A stretch of DNA of 36,252 bases from JAIPJO01 sp035269015 (GTDB lineage: Bacteria > Patescibacteriota > Patescibacteriia > Patescibacteriales > UBA12465), in assembly GCA_035269015.1 (NCBI GenBank), contig DATFJU010000008.1, forward strand, positions 1-36,252, written 5' to 3'. Shown here in pieces: positions 24,674 to 34,082 of the stretch. Every line of letters begins with the position of its first letter. The first letter of the stretch is position 1. The notes under the pieces were generated by a model, which saw only the letters and a program-made list of their open reading frames with translations, had not been told where the DNA came from and did no database searches. The translations under genes were made by a program, and so were the position numbers.

Positions 24674-26557
24674 ATGGACAATAATGAAGTGACATTGTTT
24701 GCTGAAACTAATTTCAGAAACAGTTACAAAAAATTTGGTATTAAAAAAGACGATAGACGTCGTCATATGTATTTTATTGGTAAAACTGGCATGGGTAAGT
24801 CTACAGTTTTGGAAAATATGATTGTTTCAGATATTAGAGCTGGCAATGGCGTAGCTGTAGTTGATCCTCATGGTGATTTAGCTGAAAAAGTTATTAACTT
24901 TATTCCTGATCATCGTGTTAAAGATGTGATAAATATAAACCCTTCTGATATTAATTATCCTATTGCCTTTAATGTGGTAGAACAAGTAGAGCCTCATCTT
25001 AGACATTTAGTGGCTTCTGGTTTAGTAGGTGTGTTTAAAAAATTGTGGGCAGATTCTTGGGGTCCTCGTTTAGAATATATTTTAAGAAATGCAGTGCTGG
25101 CAATTTTAGATTATCCTGGTTCTACTCTTTTGGGGGTAGTAAGAATGCTTTCTGATAAAACATATAGAAAGAGTGTAGTGGCTAATATTCAAGATCCAGT
25201 GGTTAAATCTTTTTGGCAAAAAGAGTTTGGTTCTTATGCTGACAAATTTGCTACTGAGGCAGTATCACCTATTCAAAATAAAGTTGGTCAGTTTCTTTCT
25301 AGCTCACTTATGAGAAATATAGTGGGCCAGGTAAACTCTTCTATTGATTTGAGAGAAATTATGGATGAAGGTAAGATTATAATTATGAACTTAAGTAAAG
25401 GTAGAATCGGGGAAGATAACAGCGCGTTACTAGGAGCTATGATGATTACTAAAATTCAGTTAGCAGCTATGAGTAGAGTTGATATTCCAGAAGAAGATAG
25501 AAAAGATTTTTATTTATATATTGATGAGTTTCAAAACTTTTCTACAGAGAGTTTTGCTAATATATTATCAGAGGCTAGAAAATACCGTCTTAATTTAATA
25601 ATGGCCCACCAATATATTGAACAGCTAGAAGATACGGTAAAAGCAGCTGTGTTTGGCAATGTTGGTACTTTAGTTACTTTTAGAGCCGGGGCAGCTGATG
25701 CTGAGGAATTAGTTAAAGAGTTTACCCCTACTTTTATTGAAGAAGATATAGTTAATCTACCTAAGTATGAAATGTATTTGAAATTAATGATAGATGGTAT
25801 CACTAGTACACCTTTTTCAGCTAGAGGACTTAAACCGCTTACAGAAAAAGATGAAACTAATAATATTGATAAAGTAATTAGAAGTTCTAGAGAAAAATAT
25901 GCTAATGACAGAGAGGTGGTTGAAGAGAAAATTATGCGCTGGCATGAAGATGAATATGAGGAAAATGAACAAGATAATAGTTCTAAGGATCAGAAAAAAA
26001 ACAGCGATGAAAATAAATATAATGCTACTTGTTCTCGTTGTGGTGCTAATACTAAAACACCATTTAAACCAGATGGAGTTAGGCCTGTTTACTGTAAGGA
26101 TTGCTTAGGAACACTTAAAGAGGAAAAGAATAAAAGCACTGATGAAAGAAGGAAGGATAAGGGAAAAGAGCTAAAAAAGATTAATAACAATGATTTTGAA
26201 AAGAATTTTAATAATAATTTAAATAATTTAGAAAAGAAAAATGGTAAGCTGAAAATTAATAGTGTTAGAAAGGAAGAGATAAAAGAAATAAAAAAAGAAG
26301 AAAATAATGAAAACGAAAATAATAAAAAAAAAGATATTACAGTTACTAAAAATGAAAGCTTGTCTCTTAAAGACTTAGGTAAACAAGCAGTAGTTGATTT
26401 TAAAGGTAGAGTTAAAAAAACTAAACAAGAGGGAGAAGACAAAGAAAAAGTTAATAGCAGAAAAGATGAAGAAAAAAACTTTGATGATAATAAAGATGTA
26501 AATAATGACTCTAAAGAAGAAGGTGAATTAAAAGAAGGAGAGGAGATTAATTTTTAA
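24674..26557 (+). CDS. VirD4/TraG-type (type IV secretion coupling-like) ATPase with zinc finger and charged tail
   Basis: The 627-residue protein has a P-loop ATPase domain in residues 1-410: Walker A GKTGMGKST at 36-44, then VAVVDPHGDLAEKV, Walker B YLYIDEFQNF at about 282-289, and IMAHQYIEQL. The order and motifs match TraG/TraD/VirD4 coupling ATPases, which pump DNA or protein through a membrane pore. The N-terminal membrane helices of true VirD4 are absent. After about residue 450 there is a CSRCG...YCKDC zinc finger. A very Lys/Glu/Asn-rich, likely disordered tail follows. No relaxase or other type IV secretion gene is nearby, so a role other than conjugation (for example DNA uptake) is possible. 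The preceding small membrane protein may anchor it. Confidence 0.85.
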   Translation: MDNNEVTLFAETNFRNSYKKFGIKKDDRRRHMYFIGKTGMGKSTVLENMIVSDIRAGNGVAVVDPHGDLAEKVINFIPDHRVKDVININPSDINYPIAFNVVEQVEPHLRHLVASGLVGVFKKLWADSWGPRLEYILRNAVLAILDYPGSTLLGVVRMLSDKTYRKSVVANIQDPVVKSFWQKEFGSYADKFATEAVSPIQNKVGQFLSSSLMRNIVGQVNSSIDLREIMDEGKIIIMNLSKGRIGEDNSALLGAMMITKIQLAAMSRVDIPEEDRKDFYLYIDEFQNFSTESFANILSEARKYRLNLIMAHQYIEQLEDTVKAAVFGNVGTLVTFRAGAADAEELVKEFTPTFIEEDIVNLPKYEMYLKLMIDGITSTPFSARGLKPLTEKDETNNIDKVIRSSREKYANDREVVEEKIMRWHEDEYEENEQDNSSKDQKKNSDENKYNATCSRCGANTKTPFKPDGVRPVYCKDCLGTLKEEKNKSTDERRKDKGKELKKINNNDFEKNFNNNLNNLEKKNGKLKINSVRKEEIKEIKKEENNENENNKKKDITVTKNESLSLKDLGKQAVVDFKGRVKKTKQEGEDKEKVNSRKDEEKNFDDNKDVNNDSKEEGELKEGEEINF

Positions 26558-26575
26558 ATAGTTTATTTGTTAATT

Positions 26576-27148
26576 ATGTATTTAATTTTTGATACTGAGA
26601 CAACAGGATTACCTAAAAGCTTTAAGGCTCCTATTACAGATTTTGATAATTGGCCTAGATTAGTGCAACTTGCTTGGCAAAATTATTCTGCTCAAGGTGA
26701 GCTTATATCTAGTTTTAATTATATTATTAAACCTAATGGCTTTACTATTTCAGATGAAGTAGCTAAGATTCATAGAATTGATCAAGCTAGAGCTGAAAGG
26801 GAAGGTTTAGATTTGTTGCCAGTACTTGAAGAATTTAAAAAAGAACTTTTAAAGACTGAATTTGTTGTGGCTCATAATATTAATTTTGATGAAAAGATAG
26901 TAGGATCAGAATTTCTTAGAAATACTATGCCTAATGTTTTTGAGAGTACTAGAAAAATTTGTACTATGAAGGGTAGTGCTAATATTTGTAAAATACCTGG
27001 TAGAAATAGATACAAATGGCCTAATTTAACTGAGTTACATACTTATTTATTTCAGCGTGGTTTTGAAGAAGCTCATGATGCAGAAGCTGATGTTAAGGCT
27101 TTGGCTAATTGTTTTTTTGAGCTTAAAAAAAGAGGCTTATTATTTTAA
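26576..27148 (+). CDS. DnaQ-like 3'-5' exonuclease (DEDD family)
   Basis: About 190 residues from the chosen ATG. An in-frame TTG at 26567 would add three residues, but the ATG places the catalytic strand MYLIFDTETTGLP at the N-terminus, as is usual. Exo I has D6 and E8 (DTET), Exo II is VAHNINFDEKIV (about 97-108), and Exo III is HDAEADVKAL (about 167). The family includes the proofreading subunit of DNA polymerase III and various RNases and oligonucleases. Without a polymerase or other domain I cannot choose between proofreading, RNA trimming and repair. It is 18 bases after the ATPase gene and 2 bases before the glycosyltransferase gene. Confidence 0.88.
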   Translation: MYLIFDTETTGLPKSFKAPITDFDNWPRLVQLAWQNYSAQGELISSFNYIIKPNGFTISDEVAKIHRIDQARAEREGLDLLPVLEEFKKELLKTEFVVAHNINFDEKIVGSEFLRNTMPNVFESTRKICTMKGSANICKIPGRNRYKWPNLTELHTYLFQRGFEEAHDAEADVKALANCFFELKKRGLLF

Positions 27149-27150
27149 AC

Positions 27151-28749
27151 ATGAATTTTCTAAAGGTTGGCAAGGCTACTGAGCTAAGCGGAAAAAACAA
27201 GAAACTTTATAGGGCACTAGAAATATTGCCTGGTTTTTTAAGTTGGACTACCTTAATTGTTTTAATAGTTTTATCATATTTTCAACCAGTCTGGGTGGCT
27301 TATTTCATTATTGCTTTTGATGTTTATTGGTTATTACTAGTTTTATACTTAGCCGTGCATTTAATTGCTGCTTATAGAAAACTACAAAAAATTAAAGCTA
27401 TGGATTGGCAGTATTTATGTGAGAATTTACAAAAAGACTCAGAAATTGTTGATGAAGAGAATTTGGTAAAAGAACCTGAGAAAGCTAGATATTTATATAA
27501 GGAAGGAAAGTCTTGGCAAGATATAACCCATGTAGTGGTTCTACCAACTTATAATGAGGATCTACAGATTATTAGAAACTCACTTTTAGCTATAAAAAAT
27601 GATAATTATTCTAATGATAAAATAGCTATAGTTTTAGCGATGGAAGATAGAGTGGGAGAGGTAGCTAAAGAAAGAGCTAAGGCTATTAAAGAAGAATTTA
27701 AAGACAAGTTTTTTAAATTATACATTGCTTTTCACCCTGGTAATATTAAAGGAGAATTAAAAGGTAAGGGGGCTAATCAGGCTTGGGCTTTAAAACACTT
27801 TAAAGAAGAAGTGATTGATCCTGAAAGTTGGAATTATGAAAATATTGTTGTTAGTGTTTTTGATATCGACACTATTATAGCTAGTGGTTATTTTTATAGA
27901 TTAACATATAAATTCTTAAGCACCCCTGATCCATATAAGGCTAGTTATCAACCAGTTCCTGTTTATCATAATAATGTTTGGGAGGCTCCTTTTTTTGCCA
28001 GAGTAGCTGCTACCTCTAATACTTTTTGGCAAATGATGCAACAAATACGCAGAGAAAGTTTAGCTACCTATTCTTCTCATTCTATGTCTTTTAAAGCTTT
28101 AGCTGACATAGGTTTTTGGTCCACCACTATGGTTAGTGAAGATTCACGTATTTTTTGGCACTGTTTATTACACTATAAAGGAGACTATAGGGTAGAGCCT
28201 TTAAATTTTCCTGTTTCTATGGATGTAACTATGGATAAAAATACTGTGACTACAGCTAAAAGTTTATACAAACAACAAAGACGTTGGGCCTGGGGAGCAG
28301 AAAACATACCTTACCTTATTTTTAATACTATTAAGCTCTGGCCTAGTTTAGATAAGAAAAGAGTTTTATATCATATAGCAATTCAAGTATATGGTTTTCA
28401 TTCTTGGGCTACTAATGCCTTAATTATTGCTGTGGTAGGTTGGCTACCTATTATTTTAGGTGGAGATAGATTTACTAGTACAGTTTTATCAGGTAATTTA
28501 CCAGCAGTTACTACCACTCTTATGAATTTAGCTATGATAGGTCTTATTCTCTCAGCAGTAATTTCTACATTATTATTACCAAAACCTAAGAAACCTATTA
28601 AATGGTTCAAAAAAATACAGATTTTTGTAGAGTGGTTATTTGTGCCAGTGACCATTATTCTCTTTGGAGCTATACCATGTCTAGAAGCACAAACGCGTTT
28701 ACTTAGAGGTAAATATATGGGGTTTTGGGTAACGCCAAAAGAAAGATAA
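27151..28749 (+). CDS. Family 2 membrane glycosyltransferase
   Basis: This 532-residue protein has two N-terminal membrane helices (about 33-75). A cytoplasmic GT-A catalytic domain follows (about 125-385), then four or more C-terminal helices (about 410-525). Catalytic motifs are LPTYNED near 131-137, D238/D240 in FDIDT, E330/D331 in SEDSR, and Q375-W379 (QQRRW). This is the D, DxD, ED, QxxRW set of processive or bactoprenol-linked synthases. The likely reaction is transfer of a sugar from a nucleotide sugar to a polysaccharide or lipid acceptor at the membrane. The substrate cannot be read from sequence. It is the last gene before a terminator at 28768-28795. Confidence 0.9.
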   Translation: MNFLKVGKATELSGKNKKLYRALEILPGFLSWTTLIVLIVLSYFQPVWVAYFIIAFDVYWLLLVLYLAVHLIAAYRKLQKIKAMDWQYLCENLQKDSEIVDEENLVKEPEKARYLYKEGKSWQDITHVVVLPTYNEDLQIIRNSLLAIKNDNYSNDKIAIVLAMEDRVGEVAKERAKAIKEEFKDKFFKLYIAFHPGNIKGELKGKGANQAWALKHFKEEVIDPESWNYENIVVSVFDIDTIIASGYFYRLTYKFLSTPDPYKASYQPVPVYHNNVWEAPFFARVAATSNTFWQMMQQIRRESLATYSSHSMSFKALADIGFWSTTMVSEDSRIFWHCLLHYKGDYRVEPLNFPVSMDVTMDKNTVTTAKSLYKQQRRWAWGAENIPYLIFNTIKLWPSLDKKRVLYHIAIQVYGFHSWATNALIIAVVGWLPIILGGDRFTSTVLSGNLPAVTTTLMNLAMIGLILSAVISTLLLPKPKKPIKWFKKIQIFVEWLFVPVTIILFGAIPCLEAQTRLLRGKYMGFWVTPKER

Positions 28750-28767
28750 TTAGAAAAAGAAAATAAA

Positions 28768-28795
28768 AATCTAGATTATTGTCTAGGTTTTTTTT
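28768..28795 (+). terminator. Terminator after the glycosyltransferase gene
   Basis: An 8-base stem with one G-U pair (AATCTAGA with TCTAGGTT), loop TTATTG, then eight Ts. Confidence 0.85.
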
Positions 28796-28841
28796 GTATG
28801 TTAATAAAAAGCTATATATACTAACGAATCATCAAATTAGA

Positions 28842-28868
28842 TTGACATTAGTTAATAGTTATGATAAT
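28842..28868 (+). promoter_or_regulatory. Candidate promoter of the isolated membrane protein gene
   Basis: A perfect -35 TTGACA (28842-28847) and GATAAT (28863-28868) spaced by 15 bases. The predicted leader is about 66 bases and ends in an A-rich stretch without a Shine-Dalgarno. Confidence 0.45.
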
Positions 28869-28940
28869 TTTAGTAATTAAATAGTGTTCGTTGAAAATAA
28901 AAGATAATATAAATAAAAATCAAAAAAAAACAGATTTATC

Positions 28941-29729
28941 ATGAAAAAGTTAGTATTAGTATTTATTGTATTAATGATTACTTTTATAAGTGTTAAAGCT
29001 CAGCAAGACACAATTTACAGTCAAGAAGGAGATAAGCTTTTGCAAAAGCTGGTCTTTGTCAATGACTCAACTAAAACCCATGAAGATGTTAACGTAAAGT
29101 TTTCTAATCATGAAATTAGCAACCTTATAAAAGGTAATGTAGTTAAAAAAAGAAAACATAGAGGCGCAGTTCCTGTGACGCTATTACCTGTTGTTAAGCT
29201 TGTGACACCTATGATCATCTCTTCTTTTAAAAAAGGAGATGATGATGTTGTAAAAAAAATAGGTGAAAATATAGATTTTCTTTATCCGAGAAAAACCTGG
29301 GGTATCACAATTGCTTGGATATATCTTCCCTTTATTTCTATATTTGTGCTTGCTTATTTAAGCACTAAAAATAAAGAGAAAGGAAGAAAAAAGTTTATCA
29401 TCTTTTCTTTTGTGACTACATTTTTTCTGATAACTACAATTTTTATTGCAAATATTTTTGGATCAATTTTTGGAGCATTCCTTGGATTACTGGTTGGATT
29501 AATTATTGGACTAATTGTTGGAGCAAATATCAATTCAACAATTGGATTCTTTTTCGGAGTATTATCAGTAATGTTTGTAGCTGGATTTATTGGTATTTTT
29601 ACTAATCAATTTACAGATCCAATGATTTTAAAGCAATATATTATGTTGTATTTTGGGGTCTGTCTCTTAGCTTTTCTTTTTAGGGAAGTTAAAGTAAAAA
29701 GACAGAAAAAAAAGTTGCTGGTTAATTAG
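28941..29729 (+). CDS. Membrane protein of unknown function, probably horizontally acquired
   Basis: This 262-residue protein has an N-terminal signal peptide ending SVKAQQD, the cleavage style common in Bacteroidota. A soluble segment follows (about 22-115), then four to five hydrophobic helices (about 118-250). One of these is very Gly-rich (GAFLGLLVGLIIGLIVGA), and a short Lys/Arg-rich tail closes the protein. I do not recognise a family. It is isolated, with a terminator before and after it and its own promoter (TTGACA at 28842-28847). Codon use appears more mixed than in neighbours, with more GGA glycine codons, which fits transfer from elsewhere. Confidence 0.6.
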   Translation: MKKLVLVFIVLMITFISVKAQQDTIYSQEGDKLLQKLVFVNDSTKTHEDVNVKFSNHEISNLIKGNVVKKRKHRGAVPVTLLPVVKLVTPMIISSFKKGDDDVVKKIGENIDFLYPRKTWGITIAWIYLPFISIFVLAYLSTKNKEKGRKKFIIFSFVTTFFLITTIFIANIFGSIFGAFLGLLVGLIIGLIVGANINSTIGFFFGVLSVMFVAGFIGIFTNQFTDPMILKQYIMLYFGVCLLAFLFREVKVKRQKKKLLVN

Positions 29730-29743
29730 CAACCTAAGAAACG

Positions 29744-29772
29744 AAACGGGACCACAAAGGCTCCGTTTTTTT
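29744..29772 (+). terminator. Terminator after the isolated membrane protein gene
   Basis: Stem AAACGG/CCGTTT extended by a G-U pair, one mismatch and CC/GG, then seven Ts. Confidence 0.8.
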
Positions 29773-29882
29773 AATACTTAAATATATAGGTTTAAACAGT
29801 TAAACGAGTTATAACTGAGAATAAGTTTGAAAATATGAAAATTAAGTATAAAAAGTGTGTTATTTTTTCCTTCCTCTTATTA

Positions 29883-29891
29883 TGGTATAAT
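29883..29891 (+). promoter_or_regulatory. Extended -10 promoter of the P-type ATPase operon
   Basis: TGGTATAAT is a perfect extended -10 with no clear -35. Its predicted start gives a leader of about 48 bases to the ATG at 29946. Confidence 0.5.
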
Positions 29892-29945
29892 ATAATAGTA
29901 AGAATTAATTAAAAGTATTAATTAAATTATTTTTTAATAGAAAAT

Positions 29946-32618
29946 ATGAAAAATTTTCATAGTTTAACTTGGCAAGATGTTTTAAAAGAGAAAAAATCTT
30001 CTCAAGGTGGTTTAAGTAGTAATGAAGCTGAAAAAAGACTTGATGAAAATGGTTTTAATCAATTGCAAAAAGAAAAACCTTTAGGATCTTTAAAGATTTT
30101 ACTTGCACAATTAAAGAGTCCATTGATATATATCTTGGTAATAGCGGGAATTATATCTTTTTTCTTGGGAGAAGAAATAGATACTTATGTTATTTTTGGA
30201 GCTGTATTTATTAATACTATTATTGGTTTTATTCAAGAAAATAAAGCCAATAAAGCGCTGTCTAAGTTAAGAAAGATGGTGGAGCATAAAGCGGTAATAT
30301 TTAGAGATGGACATGAAAAAGAAGTGCTTAGTAAGGATATAGTGCCAGGAGATGTCGTTCTTTTGGAACCAGGTAATAGAGTACCTGCAGATATTAGATT
30401 GATAGAATCTAAAGATGTAAAAATAAATGAGGCCAGTCTTACCGGTGAGTCGGTGCCATCCTCTAAAACAATAGAGAAAATAAAAGTGGGCGCATCATTA
30501 GCTGATAGAAACAATATGGCTTATGCTAGTACTGTAGTAGTTTCTGGTAGTGCTAAAGGTGTGGTTGTAGCTACAGCTCAAAATACTGAGATTGGTAAAA
30601 TATCATCTTTAGTACAGGCTACCAGTGAAGAAAAAACACCACTGCAGAAACGTTTGGCATCTTTATCTAAAATATTAGGAATTATAGTAGCAGTTATTAG
30701 TGCTTTGATTGTGTTGTTTGGTGTTAGCCAGGGTAGAGATTTTTTTGAGATGTTCATTGTTTCTATTGCTGTGGCTGTGTCCGTTATCCCTGAAGGTATG
30801 GTTGTGGCAGTAACAGTTATTTTAGTTTTAGGTATGCAACAAATTCTAAAGAAAAAAGCTTTGGTTAGAAAGTTAATTGCTGCAGAAACTCTTGGTTCAA
30901 CTACAGTTATTTGTACTGATAAAACCGGAACCTTAACAGAGGGTAATATGCAAGTTGCCCATATTATCATTGGTGATGAGAAATTAGATTTTGAAAAAGA
31001 TAAACATAATGAGGAAAATATAGCTAAAGACATGTACTATGCATTGCGTATATCAGTCTTGTGTAATAATGCTGTGGTAGAGAATCCTGATAATGATTTA
31101 GAAGATTTGAAATTATTAGGTATGCCCACAGAAAAAGCCCTGCTTTTATCAGGCATTCAAGCTGGATTGGATAAGGATAATTTAGAAAAGAAGTATAAAC
31201 GTATTAAAGAATTACCTTTTTCCAGTGATACTAAGTTTATGGCCACCTTACATTCTAATAATAAAGGTTATCGTTTGTTTGAAAAGGGAGCACCGGAGAG
31301 AGTTTTAGAAAAATCTGCATATTTTCACCATCAAGGAGAAATAAAGAAGATTGGTGATTCTGATAGAAAGAAATTAATAGAAAAATATGAAGCTTATACT
31401 AGTAAAGGACTTAGACTCATAGCTGTAGCCTATAAGAAAATAAGTGATACAGAGATAGATGATGAGAAGAAAGTAGATTTAAAAGCACACGATAAAGATT
31501 TAGTATTTCTTGGTTTTATAGCTTTAAAAGATCCTCTGCGTCCAGATGTAGCTAAAACCATAGAAGTGTGTAGAACTGCCGGTATTAGACCTATAGTTAT
31601 CACCGGTGATCATGCTTTAACAGCAAAAGCTATAGCTCAAGAAATAGGTTTTAAAATTACTAAAGATTCAATTATTACTGGTGAAGCCTTGGATGATGCT
31701 AGTGATGAAGACTTAAAAAAGATAATTAAAAAAGCAGATGTATTTGCTAGGGTTAGTCCGCATCATAAATTAAGAATTGTGAAGGCTTTGCAGTCTCAAA
31801 ATGAGGTAGTAGCTATGACAGGTGATGGTATTAATGATTCCCCAGCCTTAAAAGCTGCTGACATTGGAGTTTGTTTAGGTTCTGGTACCGATATTGCTAA
31901 AGAAACAGCAGATATAGTTTTATTGGATAATAATTTTAAAGTTATTGTTAGTGCGGTTAGACAAGGTAGAGTTATCTTTGACAATATTAGAAAGGTAGTT
32001 ACCTTTTTACTATCAGATAGTTTTTCTGAAGTAATCCTCATTGTGGGAGCTATACTTTTTGGATTACCATTACCTCTTTTACCAGCTCAGATTCTTTGGA
32101 TAAATATTGTTAATGATGGTTTTCCTAGTTTTTCTTTAGCTTTTGAAAAGGGAGAAAGTGGTTTAATGAAAAAGAAACCATTTTCTAAAAAAGAACCACT
32201 TTTAAATAAAGAAATGAAAACTATTATCTTTGTAGCTGGAATTATTAGGGATTTATTTTATTTCGCTATCTTTTTATACTACTTGAAAATGGACTTAGAT
32301 ATTAACTATATAAGAACTATTATTTTTGCTATAGTTGGTATTAACTCTTTATTCTATGTTTTCAGTTTAAGATCTTTAATGAAACCAATTTGGAAAATAA
32401 ATCCATTTTCTAACACTTATTTAAATTTTGCTACTTTAGCTAGTTTAGTGCTGTTAATGGTAGCAATATATTTTGTACCACTGCAAAGGGCTTTGCAGGT
32501 AGTACCTTTGAGTTTGAATGATTGGCTTTTGGTTTTTGGTGTTAGTCTTGTTAATATAGTATTAATAGAGATATGTAAGTTTTACTTTATAAACAAAGAA
32601 AAAAAACATGCCAAGTAG
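29946..32618 (+). CDS. P-type cation-transporting ATPase (P2-like)
   Basis: The 890-residue length and motif order match P2-type (Ca2+, Na+/K+-like) ATPases that move cations using an aspartyl-phosphate. The actuator has TGES at 166-169. D325 in CTDKTGTLTEG is the phosphorylated Asp. TGDGINDSPALKAADIG begins near 625. Membrane helix M4 has SVIPEGMVVAV, a PEGL-like calcium/sodium site variant. Two N-terminal helices and about six C-terminal helices (about 690-885) are visible. The ion is not certain; Ca2+ is plausible given many calcium-binding repeats at 4016-6982, but that is inference. The last 11 bases overlap the next gene. Confidence 0.92.
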   Translation: MKNFHSLTWQDVLKEKKSSQGGLSSNEAEKRLDENGFNQLQKEKPLGSLKILLAQLKSPLIYILVIAGIISFFLGEEIDTYVIFGAVFINTIIGFIQENKANKALSKLRKMVEHKAVIFRDGHEKEVLSKDIVPGDVVLLEPGNRVPADIRLIESKDVKINEASLTGESVPSSKTIEKIKVGASLADRNNMAYASTVVVSGSAKGVVVATAQNTEIGKISSLVQATSEEKTPLQKRLASLSKILGIIVAVISALIVLFGVSQGRDFFEMFIVSIAVAVSVIPEGMVVAVTVILVLGMQQILKKKALVRKLIAAETLGSTTVICTDKTGTLTEGNMQVAHIIIGDEKLDFEKDKHNEENIAKDMYYALRISVLCNNAVVENPDNDLEDLKLLGMPTEKALLLSGIQAGLDKDNLEKKYKRIKELPFSSDTKFMATLHSNNKGYRLFEKGAPERVLEKSAYFHHQGEIKKIGDSDRKKLIEKYEAYTSKGLRLIAVAYKKISDTEIDDEKKVDLKAHDKDLVFLGFIALKDPLRPDVAKTIEVCRTAGIRPIVITGDHALTAKAIAQEIGFKITKDSIITGEALDDASDEDLKKIIKKADVFARVSPHHKLRIVKALQSQNEVVAMTGDGINDSPALKAADIGVCLGSGTDIAKETADIVLLDNNFKVIVSAVRQGRVIFDNIRKVVTFLLSDSFSEVILIVGAILFGLPLPLLPAQILWINIVNDGFPSFSLAFEKGESGLMKKKPFSKKEPLLNKEMKTIIFVAGIIRDLFYFAIFLYYLKMDLDINYIRTIIFAIVGINSLFYVFSLRSLMKPIWKINPFSNTYLNFATLASLVLLMVAIYFVPLQRALQVVPLSLNDWLLVFGVSLVNIVLIEICKFYFINKEKKHAK

Positions 32619-33012
32619 AGATTATAAGAAAGATAATTTTATAGCTAGAGTTTTTAAAAGTCAGATATTTTTTACCTTGCTGGCTCTAGCTTTACTTGTT
32701 ATGATATTAATTCCTGTCTATAAAAATCAGCAGGATAGAAGAGCCATTGATAGAGAAATAGCAGAGATAGAAAAAAAGATGAAAGAGTATGAAAATTCAA
32801 ATGAAGAATTAATTGAAATGTTTGATTATTTAGAATCAGATGAGTCTGCTATGAAGCAAGCTAGAATAAATTTTAATTATAAAAAACCAGGTGAAGAAGT
32901 AGTGGTAATTAAGACAGAAATAGAAGAACAAAATAATATAGTTAATAATACTAATAATATAAAAGAAGAGTTATCTAATCCTAAAATTTGGTTTAGATAT
33001 TTCTTTAACTAA
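32608..33012 (+). CDS. FtsB/DivIC-like septum formation protein
   Basis: This 134-residue protein has one membrane helix (about 17-38) followed by a coiled coil (AIDREIAEIEKKMKEYENSN, about 49-75) and a short conserved tail with KKPGEEVVVI. This is the layout of FtsB/DivIC, which joins the FtsQLB complex in septal peptidoglycan synthesis. It overlaps the ATPase gene by 11 bases and lies 4 bases before the MscS gene. No FtsQ or FtsL is nearby. A family member with a different partner is possible. Confidence 0.8.
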   Translation: MPSRDYKKDNFIARVFKSQIFFTLLALALLVMILIPVYKNQQDRRAIDREIAEIEKKMKEYENSNEELIEMFDYLESDESAMKQARINFNYKKPGEEVVVIKTEIEEQNNIVNNTNNIKEELSNPKIWFRYFFN

Positions 33013-33016
33013 ATGT

Positions 33017-34072
33017 ATGGAATTTTTAAACAATTTACCCTGGGAAACAGTCTACTATAACAACACTCTAAGTGAGTATACTTGGGCATTAGGACTGTTT
33101 ATTTTAATTATTTTTGTTTTTAAGATAGCAAAAAATATTATTTGGCATCGTTTAGAGAAAATAAGTAAGCTTTCTAAAACTACTTTAGATGATAAGTTAG
33201 TGGAAATGTTAAAATCTATTAACTTTTGTTTTTATTTAGTTTTGTCATTTTGGATAATTAGTAGAATTTTAGAGATAAGTTCTATAGTAAATGATATTGT
33301 TAACACCCTGTTTATTATTTTCATTTTCCATCAAGTAACTAAATTCTTTTATATCTTACTTAAGTTTTGGGTAAACAGAAAAGTGGAAAGTGATGTGCAA
33401 AGAGAAAATATATTACCACTTTTATCTATTACTATGAAAGTAATTATTTGGATATTTGCTATTATTTTAATACTCAGTAATCTAGGTGTTAATGTTAATT
33501 CTTTAATAGCCGGTCTTGGAATTGGTGGTATTGCTGTTGCTTTAGCTGCTCAAGCAGTGCTGGGAGATATCTTCTCTTCTATTACCATTTATTTTGATAA
33601 ACCTTTTGAAGCCGGGGACTTTATTGTTTTAGAAGACGGTGTCACTATGGGGGTAGTGAAAAAAATAGGTTTTAAAACTACCAGAATTGATGCTATCGGA
33701 GGAGAAGAAGTGGTGGTTGCTAATTCTAGCCTTACTTCTCAAAAAATACACAACTACAAGAAGATGGAAAAGAGACGTGTGTCCGTTAATTTTGGTGTTA
33801 TCTATGATACTCCTCAAGAAAAGATGAAACATATTCCTGAGATAGTAAAAAATATTGTAGATGATATTTCAGATATAGATTTTGATAGAGTGCATTTTAA
33901 GAAATTTGCTGATTCTTCTTTAGTATTTGAATTAATATATTTTGTAGACACAGATGATTTTAATGCTTATATGGATCACAATCAAGAATTACACTTACAA
34001 ATCAAGGAACAGTTTGAAAAGGAAAACATTGAAATGGCTTTCCCAACTCAAACTATACACTTGAATAAATAA
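33017..34072 (+). CDS. Small-conductance mechanosensitive channel MscS family
   Basis: This 351-residue protein has four hydrophobic helices (about 20-165), then the pore helix LIAGLGIGGIAVALAAQAVL at about 160-185, rich in small residues. The beta domain follows with FDKPFEAGDFI and FKTTRIDAIGGEEVVVANS, then the alpha-beta domain. MscS channels open under membrane tension and release solutes after osmotic downshock. There are more helices than in the three-helix E. coli MscS, as in many mid-size members. It ends shortly before a tRNA gene on the opposite strand. Confidence 0.93.
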   Translation: MEFLNNLPWETVYYNNTLSEYTWALGLFILIIFVFKIAKNIIWHRLEKISKLSKTTLDDKLVEMLKSINFCFYLVLSFWIISRILEISSIVNDIVNTLFIIFIFHQVTKFFYILLKFWVNRKVESDVQRENILPLLSITMKVIIWIFAIILILSNLGVNVNSLIAGLGIGGIAVALAAQAVLGDIFSSITIYFDKPFEAGDFIVLEDGVTMGVVKKIGFKTTRIDAIGGEEVVVANSSLTSQKIHNYKKMEKRRVSVNFGVIYDTPQEKMKHIPEIVKNIVDDISDIDFDRVHFKKFADSSLVFELIYFVDTDDFNAYMDHNQELHLQIKEQFEKENIEMAFPTQTIHLNK

Positions 34073-34082
34073 TAAATAATTG

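Noticed and set aside
24674..26557. Integrated conjugative element
   Set aside because: No relaxase, integrase, type IV secretion genes, direct repeats or attachment site could be seen around the VirD4-like gene.
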